DNA from: an uncultured Bacilli bacterium
GTDB lineage: Bacteria; Bacillota_I; Bacilli_A; RF39; UBA660
NCBI GenBank assembly: GCA_947628725.1
Contig: CANRAQ010000030.1
Coordinates: 1-12,782 of the forward strand
Reading direction: 5' to 3'
DNA: 12,782 nt
Shown: positions 1-5,290 of the stretch, piece by piece
Layout of the letters: the number at the start of each line of letters is the position of its first letter
Numbering within the stretch: the first letter of the stretch is position 1
Notes under the pieces: generated by a model
Databases searched by the model: none
What the model was told of the DNA's origin: nothing
What the model saw: the letters and a program-made list of their open reading frames with translations, nothing else
Position numbers and translations under genes: made by a program

Positions 1-65
1 TCACTTATTCTTATTATCTTTTTACTAATAGCCTTACTTTTTACTTTTGTAATATAGTATTCTAT

Positions 66-103
66 GTAAAAGAAAAGCACTCAATCTAACAAGATTAAGT
101 GCT
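66..103 (-). terminator. Rho-independent terminator
   Basis: On the minus strand an 11-bp stem (98-103 and the bases inside it pairing with 76-86, six-base loop, one U·G pair) is followed by TTTTCTTTT (75-67). The pairing is uninterrupted on the minus strand but has a C·A mismatch on the plus strand, which favours leftward transcription. It could end the tRNA-Arg transcript or a separate small RNA that starts left of the tRNA. Confidence 0.6.
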
Positions 104-148
104 AACCAATATATTGGTGAGTACTCAACATTGCGTTGTTAAGTATTC
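76..148. repeat. Array of three evenly spaced inverted repeats
   Basis: Three dyads lie head to tail: 76-103 (11-bp stem, 6-base loop), 105-118 (perfect palindrome ACCAATATATTGGT) and 119-148 (12-bp stem, 6-base loop). Their centres are at 89.5, 111.5 and 133.5, exactly 22 bp apart. The outer two are related as direct repeats: both read AGYACTC, 14 bases, then AAGTRYT, and both have the C/A non-pair at the same place. The arms resemble a CIRCE element but the spacer is 14 instead of 9. The array could be a structured small RNA on the minus strand, a tandem operator or a dispersed repeat. The sequence alone does not decide. Confidence 0.6.
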
Positions 149-161
149 CCTTTTTTATTTT
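119..161 (+). terminator. Possible terminator on the plus strand
   Basis: The rightmost hairpin of the array (119-148, one C·A mismatch and one G·U pair on this strand) is followed by CCC and then TTTTTTATTTTA (151-162). With the minus-strand terminator at 66-103 it could form a two-way barrier between a plus-strand gene left of the window and the tRNA. No plus-strand gene that needs it can be seen here. Confidence 0.35.
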
Positions 162-194
162 ATGCAAGTTTCCTTGACAAATACATCATAACAT

Positions 195-221
195 AAAAAC
201 GGCTTTTTTACAAGTCGTTTT
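195..221 (-). terminator. Possible terminator just after tRNA-Arg
   Basis: AAAACGGCTT (196-205) pairs with AAGTCGTTTT (212-221) around a six-base loop. On the minus strand it lies about 40 bases beyond the tRNA 3' end and finishes in five T (199-195), so it may end the tRNA transcript. One pair is G·U on the plus strand and C·A on the minus strand, which weakens the minus-strand reading. Confidence 0.35.
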
Positions 222-259
222 CTATCTTTACTCGTATTCTTCCGAGTTTCCTGACAATC

Positions 260-336
260 TGGTGTCCCAGAAGGGATTCGAACCCCTGACACTCGCCTTA
301 GAAGGGCGATGCTCTATCCAGCTGAGCTACTGAGAC
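260..336 (-). tRNA. tRNA-Arg (anticodon UCU), CCA encoded
   Basis: On the minus strand the full cloverleaf can be drawn. The acceptor stem is GTCTCAG with CTGGGAC (one T·G pair), the D arm closes with GCTC and GAGC, the anticodon stem is TCGCC with GGCGA around loop CTTCTAA, and the T arm is AGGGG-TTCGAAT-CCCTT. Anticodon TCT reads AGA, by far the commonest Arg codon in the genes of this window. The discriminator base is A and the 3' CCA is encoded (262-260). The gene appears to be transcribed alone from the promoter at 359-387. Confidence 0.97.
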
Positions 337-338
337 AG

Positions 339-354
339 TTGTTCCGAAGAACAA
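339..354 (-). other. UUCG-tetraloop hairpin in the tRNA leader
   Basis: On the minus strand TTGTTC-TTCG-GAACAA forms a 6-bp stem closed by C-G over a UUCG loop, one of the most stable RNA tetraloops. It ends two bases before the tRNA 5' end and has no T run, so it is not an ordinary terminator. The predicted start site falls inside its 5' arm, so the primary tRNA transcript would begin with most of this hairpin. Confidence 0.5.
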
Positions 355-358
355 GATA

Positions 359-387
359 ATTATATAATAAAATTAAAATTTATTCAA
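359..387 (-). promoter_or_regulatory. Vegetative promoter of tRNA-Arg
   Basis: On the minus strand TTGAAT (387-382) is followed after 17 bases by TATAAT (364-359). The -35 box overlaps the last codons and the stop codon of gerM, so the tRNA has its own sigma-A-type promoter inside the end of the upstream gene. Transcription should start near 352. Confidence 0.7.
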
Positions 388-1333
388 TACTTTTTAATAC
401 ACTTTTATAAATTTCTTCATCATCTACATTAAAAATTACTGTATCTACATCATAGTTATCATTTATGGACATAGATATTGTATAAATGACTTCTTCTAGT
501 ATTTCTTTTGTATTTATATCATTAAATATAGCATTGTTAAAATTAATACTTAATATGTCATCTGTTTGACTTGATGAAATTATTGTAGTATTACTGTTCA
601 AATAACTCATTAGTGAATTATTATATGAATTATTGCTACTTAATTCATCTATTATTATCTCTATTTTACTTCTTGTATCATTATTAATTTTTGTTACTGG
701 AACATAATATTCATTATCGTTATATTTACTTATATAATATATAGTTGTTTTATTTATATCTTTTGTGCTATCTAAGTTATATTGCTTATTAATTCCAAAA
801 CTTCTATCTAATGTAGATGGCAGTTTTTTATTTGATTTGGGAAGAGTAGTTAATATATTATTATCTACATATATAATTACATATTTAACATCTTTTATAC
901 TAGTTAAAGTATACACTATAGCCTCAACTATTTTTTCTTCCATTTCTTTACTAGTGTTAAAAAGTTCATTAGAAAAATTTACTTTAATGACATTATCTTT
1001 ATATATAATACTTAATATTTCAGTGTCACTTGGAATGACAGCCTTAAATCCATTTGGAATAAGATCCTGCTTACTACCACCAATTATTAAAGATTCTAAC
1101 AATTCTTTAGCCTTTTTTTCAATTTCATCATTTTCTGTCATAATTTTAGTATGAGCAAGTAGATTATTTGAATCTAATAAATATATCGTAGAAGTACTAA
1201 CTTCTTCAACATAATTTAATTCTTCTTTTATACTAAATTTTTCTTCTTTATTTGGTATGATATATAAAAGTAGTATAGCAAATAAAGCAACAAAGCATAC
1301 AATTATTTTTTTAATGTATATTCTCTTAAGCAT
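380..1333 (-). CDS. gerM: GerM family sporulation/germination protein
   Basis: 317 aa. An N-terminal hydrophobic segment (about residues 9-26) is followed by two GerM domains, roughly 47-157 and 196-312. Each has the family pattern of a conserved Asn/Asp-Phe strand (VNFSNELF, INFNNAIF), a long EEIVEAIVYT-type helix and a final V-I-F/Y-V strand. In B. subtilis, GerM is a mother-cell lipoprotein that helps build and place the SpoIIIA-SpoIIQ complex around the engulfed forespore and is also needed for germination. Here no lipobox is visible: Cys13 follows Val and precedes most of the hydrophobic stretch, so a transmembrane anchor is likelier. The ATG follows AGGTGA (1344-1339). The gene lies downstream of gerE, as in Bacillus, but without ysmB and racE between them. 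The family is clear from the double domain; the exact role is inferred. Confidence 0.85.
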   Translation of the reverse strand: MLKRIYIKKIIVCFVALFAILLLYIIPNKEEKFSIKEELNYVEEVSTSTIYLLDSNNLLAHTKIMTENDEIEKKAKELLESLIIGGSKQDLIPNGFKAVIPSDTEILSIIYKDNVIKVNFSNELFNTSKEMEEKIVEAIVYTLTSIKDVKYVIIYVDNNILTTLPKSNKKLPSTLDRSFGINKQYNLDSTKDINKTTIYYISKYNDNEYYVPVTKINNDTRSKIEIIIDELSSNNSYNNSLMSYLNSNTTIISSSQTDDILSINFNNAIFNDINTKEILEEVIYTISMSINDNYDVDTVIFNVDDEEIYKSVLKSIE

Positions 1334-1357
1334 TAAATCACCTATAAAAATATATGT

Positions 1358-1382
1358 AAAAAAAACGTATAAAATACGTTTT
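1358..1382 (-). terminator. Terminator of gerE
   Basis: On the minus strand a 9-bp stem (1382-1374 with 1370-1362, loop of three) runs into eight T (1365-1358). Its 5' arm overlaps the gerE stop codon (1383-1381). It separates gerE from gerM, so gerM must rely on read-through or on a promoter in this gap. A weak sigma-E-like candidate (GTATTTT, 14 bases, CATATATT at 1377-1349) overlaps the hairpin. Confidence 0.75.
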
Positions 1383-1587
1383 ATAAAGAAATTTCTCCAA
1401 GTCTTAATAATTCTACAACAGCACTAGCTCTACCTTTTACATTTAGTTTTTGCATAGCATTAGAAATATGATTTCTAACAGTTTTTTCACTTATATCTAA
1501 ATTTTCAGCTATTTCTTTTGTAGTTTTATTTACTATTAACATTTCAAATACTTCTTTTTCTCTTTTAGTTAAAATACTTTTTTTCAC
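1381..1587 (-). CDS. gerE: Spore coat regulator GerE
   Basis: 68 aa, essentially only a LuxR/FixJ-type DNA-binding domain, like the 74-residue GerE of B. subtilis. The core matches the Bacillus protein closely from memory: LTKREKEVFEML, TTKEIAENL, ISEKTVRNHISNAMQKL, and VVELLRLGE at the C terminus. The helix-turn-helix spans about residues 23-50. GerE acts last in the mother cell, switching sigma-K-dependent coat and cortex genes on or off. The start codon is GTG (1587-1585), preceded by GGAAGTGAGG. Upstream lie a sigma-K-like promoter (1631-1659) and a GerE-box-like site (1664-1675), suggesting late mother-cell expression and autoregulation. spoIIIAH lies upstream in the same direction, with no terminator between them. 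Confidence 0.95.
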   Translation of the reverse strand: MKKSILTKREKEVFEMLIVNKTTKEIAENLDISEKTVRNHISNAMQKLNVKGRASAVVELLRLGEISL

Positions 1588-1630
1588 GCTTACCTCACTT
1601 CCTAATAGAGTGGTTTATAATTTCTCATAT

Positions 1631-1659
1631 TATTTTATGATGTAAGGTAAATAAAGTGA
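1631..1659 (-). promoter_or_regulatory. Sigma-K-like promoter of gerE
   Basis: On the minus strand CAC (its AC at 1657-1656) is followed after 16 bases by CATAAAATA (1639-1631). This fits the sigma-K consensus of B. subtilis (AC, then about 16 bases, then CATAnnnTA). Transcription would start near 1624 and leave a leader of about 37 bases. gerE is a sigma-K gene in Bacillus, which supports the call. Both boxes are short and AT-rich, so a chance match cannot be excluded. Confidence 0.55.
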
Positions 1660-1663
1660 TTGC

Positions 1664-1675
1664 GAGTGCCTATAT
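1664..1675 (-). promoter_or_regulatory. GerE-box-like site upstream of gerE
   Basis: The minus strand reads ATATAGGCACTC, agreeing at every position with the published GerE consensus RWWTRGGYnnYY. It sits just upstream of the sigma-K-like -35 element, centred about 45 bases before the predicted start site, a common place for GerE activation sites in B. subtilis. The consensus is degenerate and other matches will occur by chance. Confidence 0.45.
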
Positions 1676-1681
1676 ATCTTA

Positions 1682-2182
1682 TTAGTTTTGGAATTTGACA
1701 GTTATATGCTTTTGAGTAGTGTAATTTGCTTGAATAGTTCTCATTATGTTGTTAGCAAGTTCATTAGTGTGTTCACTGCTATTGATAATTACACTAATTT
1801 GATTATCTTTTATTTTAACATATGCATCTAATTTATATGTTTCTTTTATTTGAGTTTCTAATTTTTCCTCAAAACTTCTATTGTCATTTAATGTTTTAAT
1901 TTTTTCATATGCTTTATTTTTATCATCTGTAGATGCATCTGCATCTGTTAGTATTACTTGTAACTGTTCAATTTCTTTTGACATCTCTTCATCTGATTCT
2001 ACTCTTAAGGCAACTAGGGCATCACTTTCTTCTACAGTAACTGTAGGCTCTTCTTTCTTTTCCTCAACTTTGTTATTACCTGTTGTTAGTAACAGTTCAC
2101 TAGGCATAGTTATATAGTAAATACTTAAAACTAAAATTAAACTAAAAAGGGTTAAAAACCATAAACTTTTTTTATTAATCAT
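1682..2182 (-). CDS. spoIIIAH: Stage III sporulation protein AH (SpoIIIAH-like)
   Basis: 166 aa from the ATG at 2182. The reading frame is open 18 codons further, but only this ATG has a good ribosome binding site (AGGAGG, then AAATT), and the protein then starts like known SpoIIIAH (MINKKSLWFLTLFSLILVL, followed by SIYYI). One membrane segment spans about residues 6-24. An acidic linker follows, then a helical stretch (about 60-105) and a C-terminal domain (about 107-166) corresponding to the EscJ/FliF-like ring-building fold. SpoIIIAH in the mother-cell membrane binds forespore SpoIIQ and forms the channel that supports late forespore transcription. It is shorter than the roughly 218 aa of B. 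subtilis. In most spore formers it ends the eight-gene spoIIIA operon; here it stands alone. Confidence 0.82.
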   Translation of the reverse strand: MINKKSLWFLTLFSLILVLSIYYITMPSELLLTTGNNKVEEKKEEPTVTVEESDALVALRVESDEEMSKEIEQLQVILTDADASTDDKNKAYEKIKTLNDNRSFEEKLETQIKETYKLDAYVKIKDNQISVIINSSEHTNELANNIMRTIQANYTTQKHITVKFQN

Positions 2183-2204
2183 AATTTCCTCCTGTTTATC
2201 TAGT

Positions 2205-2234
2205 AGATTATATTCACCATATTGAAAAGTATTC
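2205..2234 (-). promoter_or_regulatory. Possible sigma-E promoter of spoIIIAH
   Basis: On the minus strand GAATACTT (2234-2227) is followed after 14 bases by TATAATCT (2212-2205). The first box fits the sigma-E -35 pattern GHATAnnT; the second agrees with CATACAMT at only five of eight positions. Start of transcription would fall about 15-20 bases before the ATG, leaving the ribosome binding site intact. The TATAAT core could also be a vegetative -10. Confidence 0.35.
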
Positions 2235-2244
2235 ATTAATTTTG

Positions 2245-2263
2245 TGCAAATATGTCCTTTGCA
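2245..2263. promoter_or_regulatory. Inverted repeat, possible operator
   Basis: TGCAAA (2245-2250) and TTTGCA (2258-2263) form a perfect 6-bp inverted repeat with a 7-base spacer, midway between divergent spoIIIAH and the XRE regulator. Small XRE proteins usually bind such dyads at their own promoters, so this is a candidate autoregulatory site. No second copy was noticed in the window. Confidence 0.35.
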
Positions 2264-2306
2264 TACTTTCTAAATTCTTATGTGAGATAATATGTGTGGT
2301 GGTAGT

Positions 2307-2564
2307 ATGCAGGACAAATCTAAGTTTAAAACTAAAGATGATATTCAATATATAGTTGGAACTAATGTTAGAAAAGTATGTAAAGATAAGAAAGTTAACT
2401 TAATGGAATTCTCAGAAGAAATAAATATTTCATATGAATACTTAAGACATATTGTAAGTTTAGGTGGACAAAAATCACTATCATTTTATTCTATGTATAA
2501 GATAGCTAAAATATTAGGAATTACTATGGATGAATTATGTCAAGGAATATTTGATGATAAATGA
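2307..2564 (+). CDS. Small XRE-family HTH regulator
   Basis: 85 aa from the ATG at 2307. A Cro/CI-type helix-turn-helix covers about residues 12-80: IVGTNVRKVCKDKK, then LMEFSEEINISYEYLRHIV (recognition region), then SLSFYSMYKIAKILGITMDEL, the typical last helix of the domain. There is no sensor or dimerisation domain. An in-frame ATG lies five codons upstream (2292), but 2307 is preferred because GGTGG precedes it at the spacing seen in neighbouring genes. A GATAAT at 2286-2291 would also start transcription after the upstream ATG. The gene is divergent from spoIIIAH and ends in its own terminator. Its target is unknown; adjacent spoIIIAH or its own promoter are the obvious candidates. Confidence 0.8.
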   Translation: MQDKSKFKTKDDIQYIVGTNVRKVCKDKKVNLMEFSEEINISYEYLRHIVSLGGQKSLSFYSMYKIAKILGITMDELCQGIFDDK

Positions 2565-2591
2565 AAGAAAATTTACCCATTTTCTTTTTTT
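2564..2591 (+). terminator. Terminator of the XRE gene
   Basis: AAAGAAAAT (2564-2572) pairs with ATTTTCTTT (2579-2587) around TTACCC and is followed by four more T. It begins at the stop codon of the XRE gene and separates it from gpmI. The stem is AT-rich and so of moderate strength. Confidence 0.6.
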
Positions 2592-2602
2592 AATGTTATA
2601 AT
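2573..2602 (+). promoter_or_regulatory. Promoter of gpmI, extended -10
   Basis: TGTTATAAT (2594-2602) is a consensus -10 with the TGn extension. The best -35 is TTACCC (2573-2578) with an 18-base spacer, which is poor and lies in the loop of the preceding terminator. Transcription would start near 2609, leaving a leader of only about ten bases that carries the ribosome binding site AGGTGA. Confidence 0.55.
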
Positions 2603-2618
2603 TAATATAGGTGATAGG

Positions 2619-4115
2619 ATGAAAAGGATAGTATTATGTATAATGGACGGTGTAGGTATTAGGCAGGAAACATATGGAAATGCTGTAAAAAGTGCTGATA
2701 CTAAGATTTTAGATAATTTATTTAAATATTATCCAAATAGTTTACTTGAAGCTAGTGGAACCAAAGTAGGATTACCTAAAGGCCAAATGGGTAATAGTGA
2801 AGTAGGGCACACTAATATTGGTGCTGGAAGAATAGTTTATCAACCATTAGAGTTTATAACTAAGGATATAGAAGATGGAAATATAATAAATAATAAAAAT
2901 ATAAATGATGTAATTAACTATACAAAAGAAAATAATTCCAAATTACATATAATTGGTCTACTTAGTGATGGAGGAATACACTCTCATATTGACCATTTAT
3001 TTGGATTACTTGATATGTGTAAGGAAAAAAATATAGATAATATATATATACATGTAATTACAGATGGTAGAGATACACTTCCTACTAGTGGAATAAATTT
3101 TATACAAGATTTACAAAACAAATTAGATGAACTTAAAATTGGAAAGATTGCTAGTGTAAGTGGAAGATATTATTCTATGGATAGAGATAATAATTGGGAT
3201 AGAATAAGAAAAAGTTATGATGTAATTGTAAATGGTTTAGGACATGTTGAAGAAGATCCTGTTAAATATATGAAAAAGTCTTATGATAATGGGGTAACAG
3301 ATGAATTCATTAAACCTATTATAATAGATCGAAGTGGAATAATAAGTAATAAGGATGGAATAATAGTATTTAATTATAGACCTGATAGATTAAGAGAACT
3401 ATTTAAAGCTATAACTAATCCATCATTTAATGAATTTCCACATAAAAAATTAAATGATGTAAAATTAGTTACAATGATGCCTGTAAGTGATGAAGTAATA
3501 TGTACAAATGCATATGAAAATCAATCATTAGAAAATACATTAGGTGAATATTTATCTACAAAAGGTATAAAGCAACTTAGAATAGCTGAAACAGAAAAGT
3601 ATGCACATGTTACTTATTTCTTTGATGGTGGAATAGAAAAAGATTTACCAAATTGTGATAGGATATTAATACCTTCTCCTAAAGTGGCAACATATGATTT
3701 AAAACCTGAAATGAGTGCATATGAAATTACTGATAAATTATTAAGTGTAATAGATAATTATGATTTTGTAGTATTAAATTTTGCTAATGGAGATATGGTA
3801 GGGCATACTGGAGTATTTGATGCTACAGTTAAAGCGGTTACAACAGTAGATGAATGTATAGGAAAAATATACGATAAAGTTATGAGTTTAGGTGGAATAT
3901 TAATAGTAACTGCAGATCATGGTAATGCAGATTATATGTTAGATAGCAAAGGTAATGTCATTACTAGTCATTCAAATAGTTTAGTGCCATTTATCGTAAC
4001 GGATAATAAATATAAACTTAAAGATGGCAAGTTAGCGGATATCGCACCTACTATATTAGACATAATGAATATAGAAATACCTAGTGAAATGACAGGAGAA
4101 AGTTTAATTAGATGA
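2619..4115 (+). CDS. gpmI: 2,3-bisphosphoglycerate-independent phosphoglycerate mutase
   Basis: 498 aa, close to the usual 505-515 aa. The enzyme interconverts 3- and 2-phosphoglycerate in glycolysis using two Mn2+ ions, and in Bacillus it is also important for spore formation and outgrowth. Alkaline-phosphatase-type metal ligands and the phosphoserine are in place: Asp10 (CIMDGVG), Ser60 (MGNSEVGH), Asp392 and His396 (NGDMVGHTG), Asp433 and His434 (TADHGNAD), His451 (TSHSNS). Substrate residues include His121, Arg151-Asp152, Arg183, Arg254 and Arg257 (NYRPDR) and Lys327. The catalytic phosphotransferase domain is interrupted by the mobile domain (about 75-305), as in the family. ATG follows AGGTGA. 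The stop overlaps the start of the next gene in ATGA, so the two are translationally coupled. No other glycolytic gene is adjacent. Confidence 0.97.
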   Translation: MKRIVLCIMDGVGIRQETYGNAVKSADTKILDNLFKYYPNSLLEASGTKVGLPKGQMGNSEVGHTNIGAGRIVYQPLEFITKDIEDGNIINNKNINDVINYTKENNSKLHIIGLLSDGGIHSHIDHLFGLLDMCKEKNIDNIYIHVITDGRDTLPTSGINFIQDLQNKLDELKIGKIASVSGRYYSMDRDNNWDRIRKSYDVIVNGLGHVEEDPVKYMKKSYDNGVTDEFIKPIIIDRSGIISNKDGIIVFNYRPDRLRELFKAITNPSFNEFPHKKLNDVKLVTMMPVSDEVICTNAYENQSLENTLGEYLSTKGIKQLRIAETEKYAHVTYFFDGGIEKDLPNCDRILIPSPKVATYDLKPEMSAYEITDKLLSVIDNYDFVVLNFANGDMVGHTGVFDATVKAVTTVDECIGKIYDKVMSLGGILIVTADHGNADYMLDSKGNVITSHSNSLVPFIVTDNKYKLKDGKLADIAPTILDIMNIEIPSEMTGESLIR

Positions 4116-4627
4116 GTTTAGATTATAATATAATAGAATCATTAAAATTACTATTAGTTTCTTATAAATATAATGTAATGATTTCTATAAATATAGCGTC
4201 TATTATATTATTTATAATATTTATGTTAAATAAAAATAAAAATATCAATAAATATATAATAAGTACTATAAATGTTTTACTTATAATTATTATAGGATAC
4301 TACTATATTAAAGATATATTTTCATTTAAGTATTCAAATCCTATAAATAATATATATTTCTATTTTTTAAACACTATATTATTTTTAGTAATTATAGGTA
4401 TTAGAAGTATAAGAAATAAGGTTAAAATATTAGATTATTTAGTATATAACTTATCACTTATAAATATATTATTTTCTTTATTTATGACATATTATTTAAG
4501 TAATATTACACTTATAGTTATAGGAAATATATTTCCTATGATTAAATTTGGAAATATAATATATATACTTTATTACATATATATTTTGATTAGATTTTTA
4601 TATCGTTTTTTGACAAAAAAGGCATAA
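4112..4627 (+). CDS. Small multi-pass membrane protein, function unknown
   Basis: 171 aa, not recognised. It is almost entirely hydrophobic, with five or six predicted membrane segments at about residues 20-39, 47-66, 80-97, 107-129, a short one near 131-146, and 148-167. Short loops rich in Lys and Asn separate them, and the C terminus is KKA. There is no signal peptide, soluble domain or catalytic motif. The ATG overlaps the gpmI stop (ATGA), so translation is coupled to gpmI. The last codons overlap the -35 box of the engB promoter. Coupling suggests co-expression with gpmI, but nothing shows a metabolic role. Such low-complexity Ile/Leu/Asn proteins diverge quickly, so homologues may be hard to find. 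Confidence 0.7.
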   Translation: MSLDYNIIESLKLLLVSYKYNVMISINIASIILFIIFMLNKNKNINKYIISTINVLLIIIIGYYYIKDIFSFKYSNPINNIYFYFLNTILFLVIIGIRSIRNKVKILDYLVYNLSLINILFSLFMTYYLSNITLIVIGNIFPMIKFGNIIYILYYIYILIRFLYRFLTKKA

Positions 4628-4638
4628 CATGTTATAAT
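4610..4638 (+). promoter_or_regulatory. Consensus sigma-A promoter of engB
   Basis: TTGACA (4610-4615), 17 bases, TATAAT (4633-4638), with a TGn extension (4630-4632). Both hexamers and the spacer are ideal. The -35 box lies inside the last codons of the preceding membrane-protein gene. Transcription should start near 4645. Confidence 0.9.
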
Positions 4639-4666
4639 TAACCCATCTTTAAGGGAGTGAAGTAAT

Positions 4667-5248
4667 TTGAAAATTACAAGTGTAGATTTGAAAATTAGCG
4701 CAGTTAGGCGTAGTCAATATCCAACTGATCAAAAATCAGAATATTTACTCGTAGGAAAAAGTAATGTAGGAAAAAGTAGTTTTATAAATACATTAATTAA
4801 TAGAAAAAACTATGCTAGAACATCTGCAACACCAGGTAAAACTCAAACTATAAATTTTTACTTAGTAAATGATAAATTTTATTTAGTAGATGCTCCAGGA
4901 TATGGATTTGCTATGTTAAGCAAAAAAAGACAAAAGAAATTTGGATTAATGATGGAAGATTATCTTCAAAATAGAGAAAATTTAAAACAAGTATTTATGC
5001 TTATAGATTTTAGACATAAACCATCAAATGATGACTTGATGATGTATAATTATTTAAAACACTATAAAATACCTGTAACTATAGTAGCGACAAAAACAGA
5101 TAAAGTTGGAATAACTTTACAACAAAAACAAAGAAATATGATTTTAGAAGAGTTAGATTTAGTTGTAGGGGATGATTTTACATTATTTTCTAATGTAACT
5201 AAAGTTGGTAAAAAAGAAATATATGAAAAAATTGAAAGAACAATGTAG
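4667..5248 (+). CDS. engB: Ribosome biogenesis GTPase EngB/YsxC
   Basis: 193 aa, normal for the YihA/YsxC/EngB family of TrmE-Era-like GTPases, which are essential for late 50S subunit assembly in the cytoplasm. All G motifs are visible: G1 GKSNVGKSS from residue 30, G2 Thr within ARTSATPGKTQ (about 50-60), G3 DAPGYG at 75-80, G4 TKTD at 142-145, G5 SNV near 175-177. The start is TTG at 4667, since no ATG fits the conserved N terminus; GGGAGTG lies about eight bases upstream. It has its own consensus promoter and ends in a terminator overlapping its stop codon. In B. subtilis ysxC follows lonA; here lon lies about 2.8 kb away with spoIVA and two unknown genes between. Confidence 0.95.
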   Translation: MKITSVDLKISAVRRSQYPTDQKSEYLLVGKSNVGKSSFINTLINRKNYARTSATPGKTQTINFYLVNDKFYLVDAPGYGFAMLSKKRQKKFGLMMEDYLQNRENLKQVFMLIDFRHKPSNDDLMMYNYLKHYKIPVTIVATKTDKVGITLQQKQRNMILEELDLVVGDDFTLFSNVTKVGKKEIYEKIERTM

Positions 5249-5265
5249 ATTAATTGTTCTTTTTT
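5235..5265 (+). terminator. Terminator of engB
   Basis: AAAGAACAAT (5235-5244) pairs with ATTGTTCTTT (5253-5262), loop of eight, followed by three more T. The stop codon of engB lies in the loop. The next gene starts only 26 bases later, and I see no convincing promoter there, so partial read-through is likely. Confidence 0.65.
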
Positions 5266-5290
5266 CATAATATAAATTAGGTGGTTATAG

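Larger units (their letters stand above)
1..259. other. Non-coding region left of the tRNA gene
   Basis: No convincing coding sequence is visible on either strand: stops are frequent and no start codon has a ribosome binding site. The stretch holds three inverted repeats at 76-148, T-rich tails on both sides of them, a hairpin at 196-221 and an imperfect direct repeat (AGTTTCCTTGACAA at 167-180, AGTTTCCTGACAA at 245-257). The second copy ends two bases before the tRNA CCA end. Positions 1-65 show nothing I can identify. Confidence 0.6.

Noticed and set aside
76..105. CIRCE heat-shock operator (arms AGCACTC and AAGTGCTAA)
   Set aside because: The arms fit the HrcA site TTAGCACTC/GAGTGCTAA well, but the spacer is 14 bases instead of 9 and no chaperone gene follows in the window.
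765..1154. Plus-strand open frame of 129 codons
   Set aside because: Lies antisense inside gerM, has no ribosome binding site and encodes a Ser/Leu/Ile-rich sequence typical of the complement of an AT-rich gene.
1881..2117. Plus-strand open frame of 78 codons
   Set aside because: Antisense shadow of spoIIIAH; low-complexity Ser-rich translation, no start signals.
2183..2236. N-terminal extension of spoIIIAH to the ATG at 2236
   Set aside because: The 18 extra residues precede a strong AGGAGG-ATG start and would put a charged stretch before the membrane segment, unlike known SpoIIIAH.
5062..5268. Minus-strand open frame of 68 codons
   Set aside because: Antisense to the end of engB and its terminator; no recognisable family and no start signals.
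5266..5274. CATAATATA as a sigma-K -10 for the 145-aa gene
   Set aside because: Fits CATAnnnTA, but there is no AC at the required distance upstream and the surroundings are AT-rich terminator sequence.
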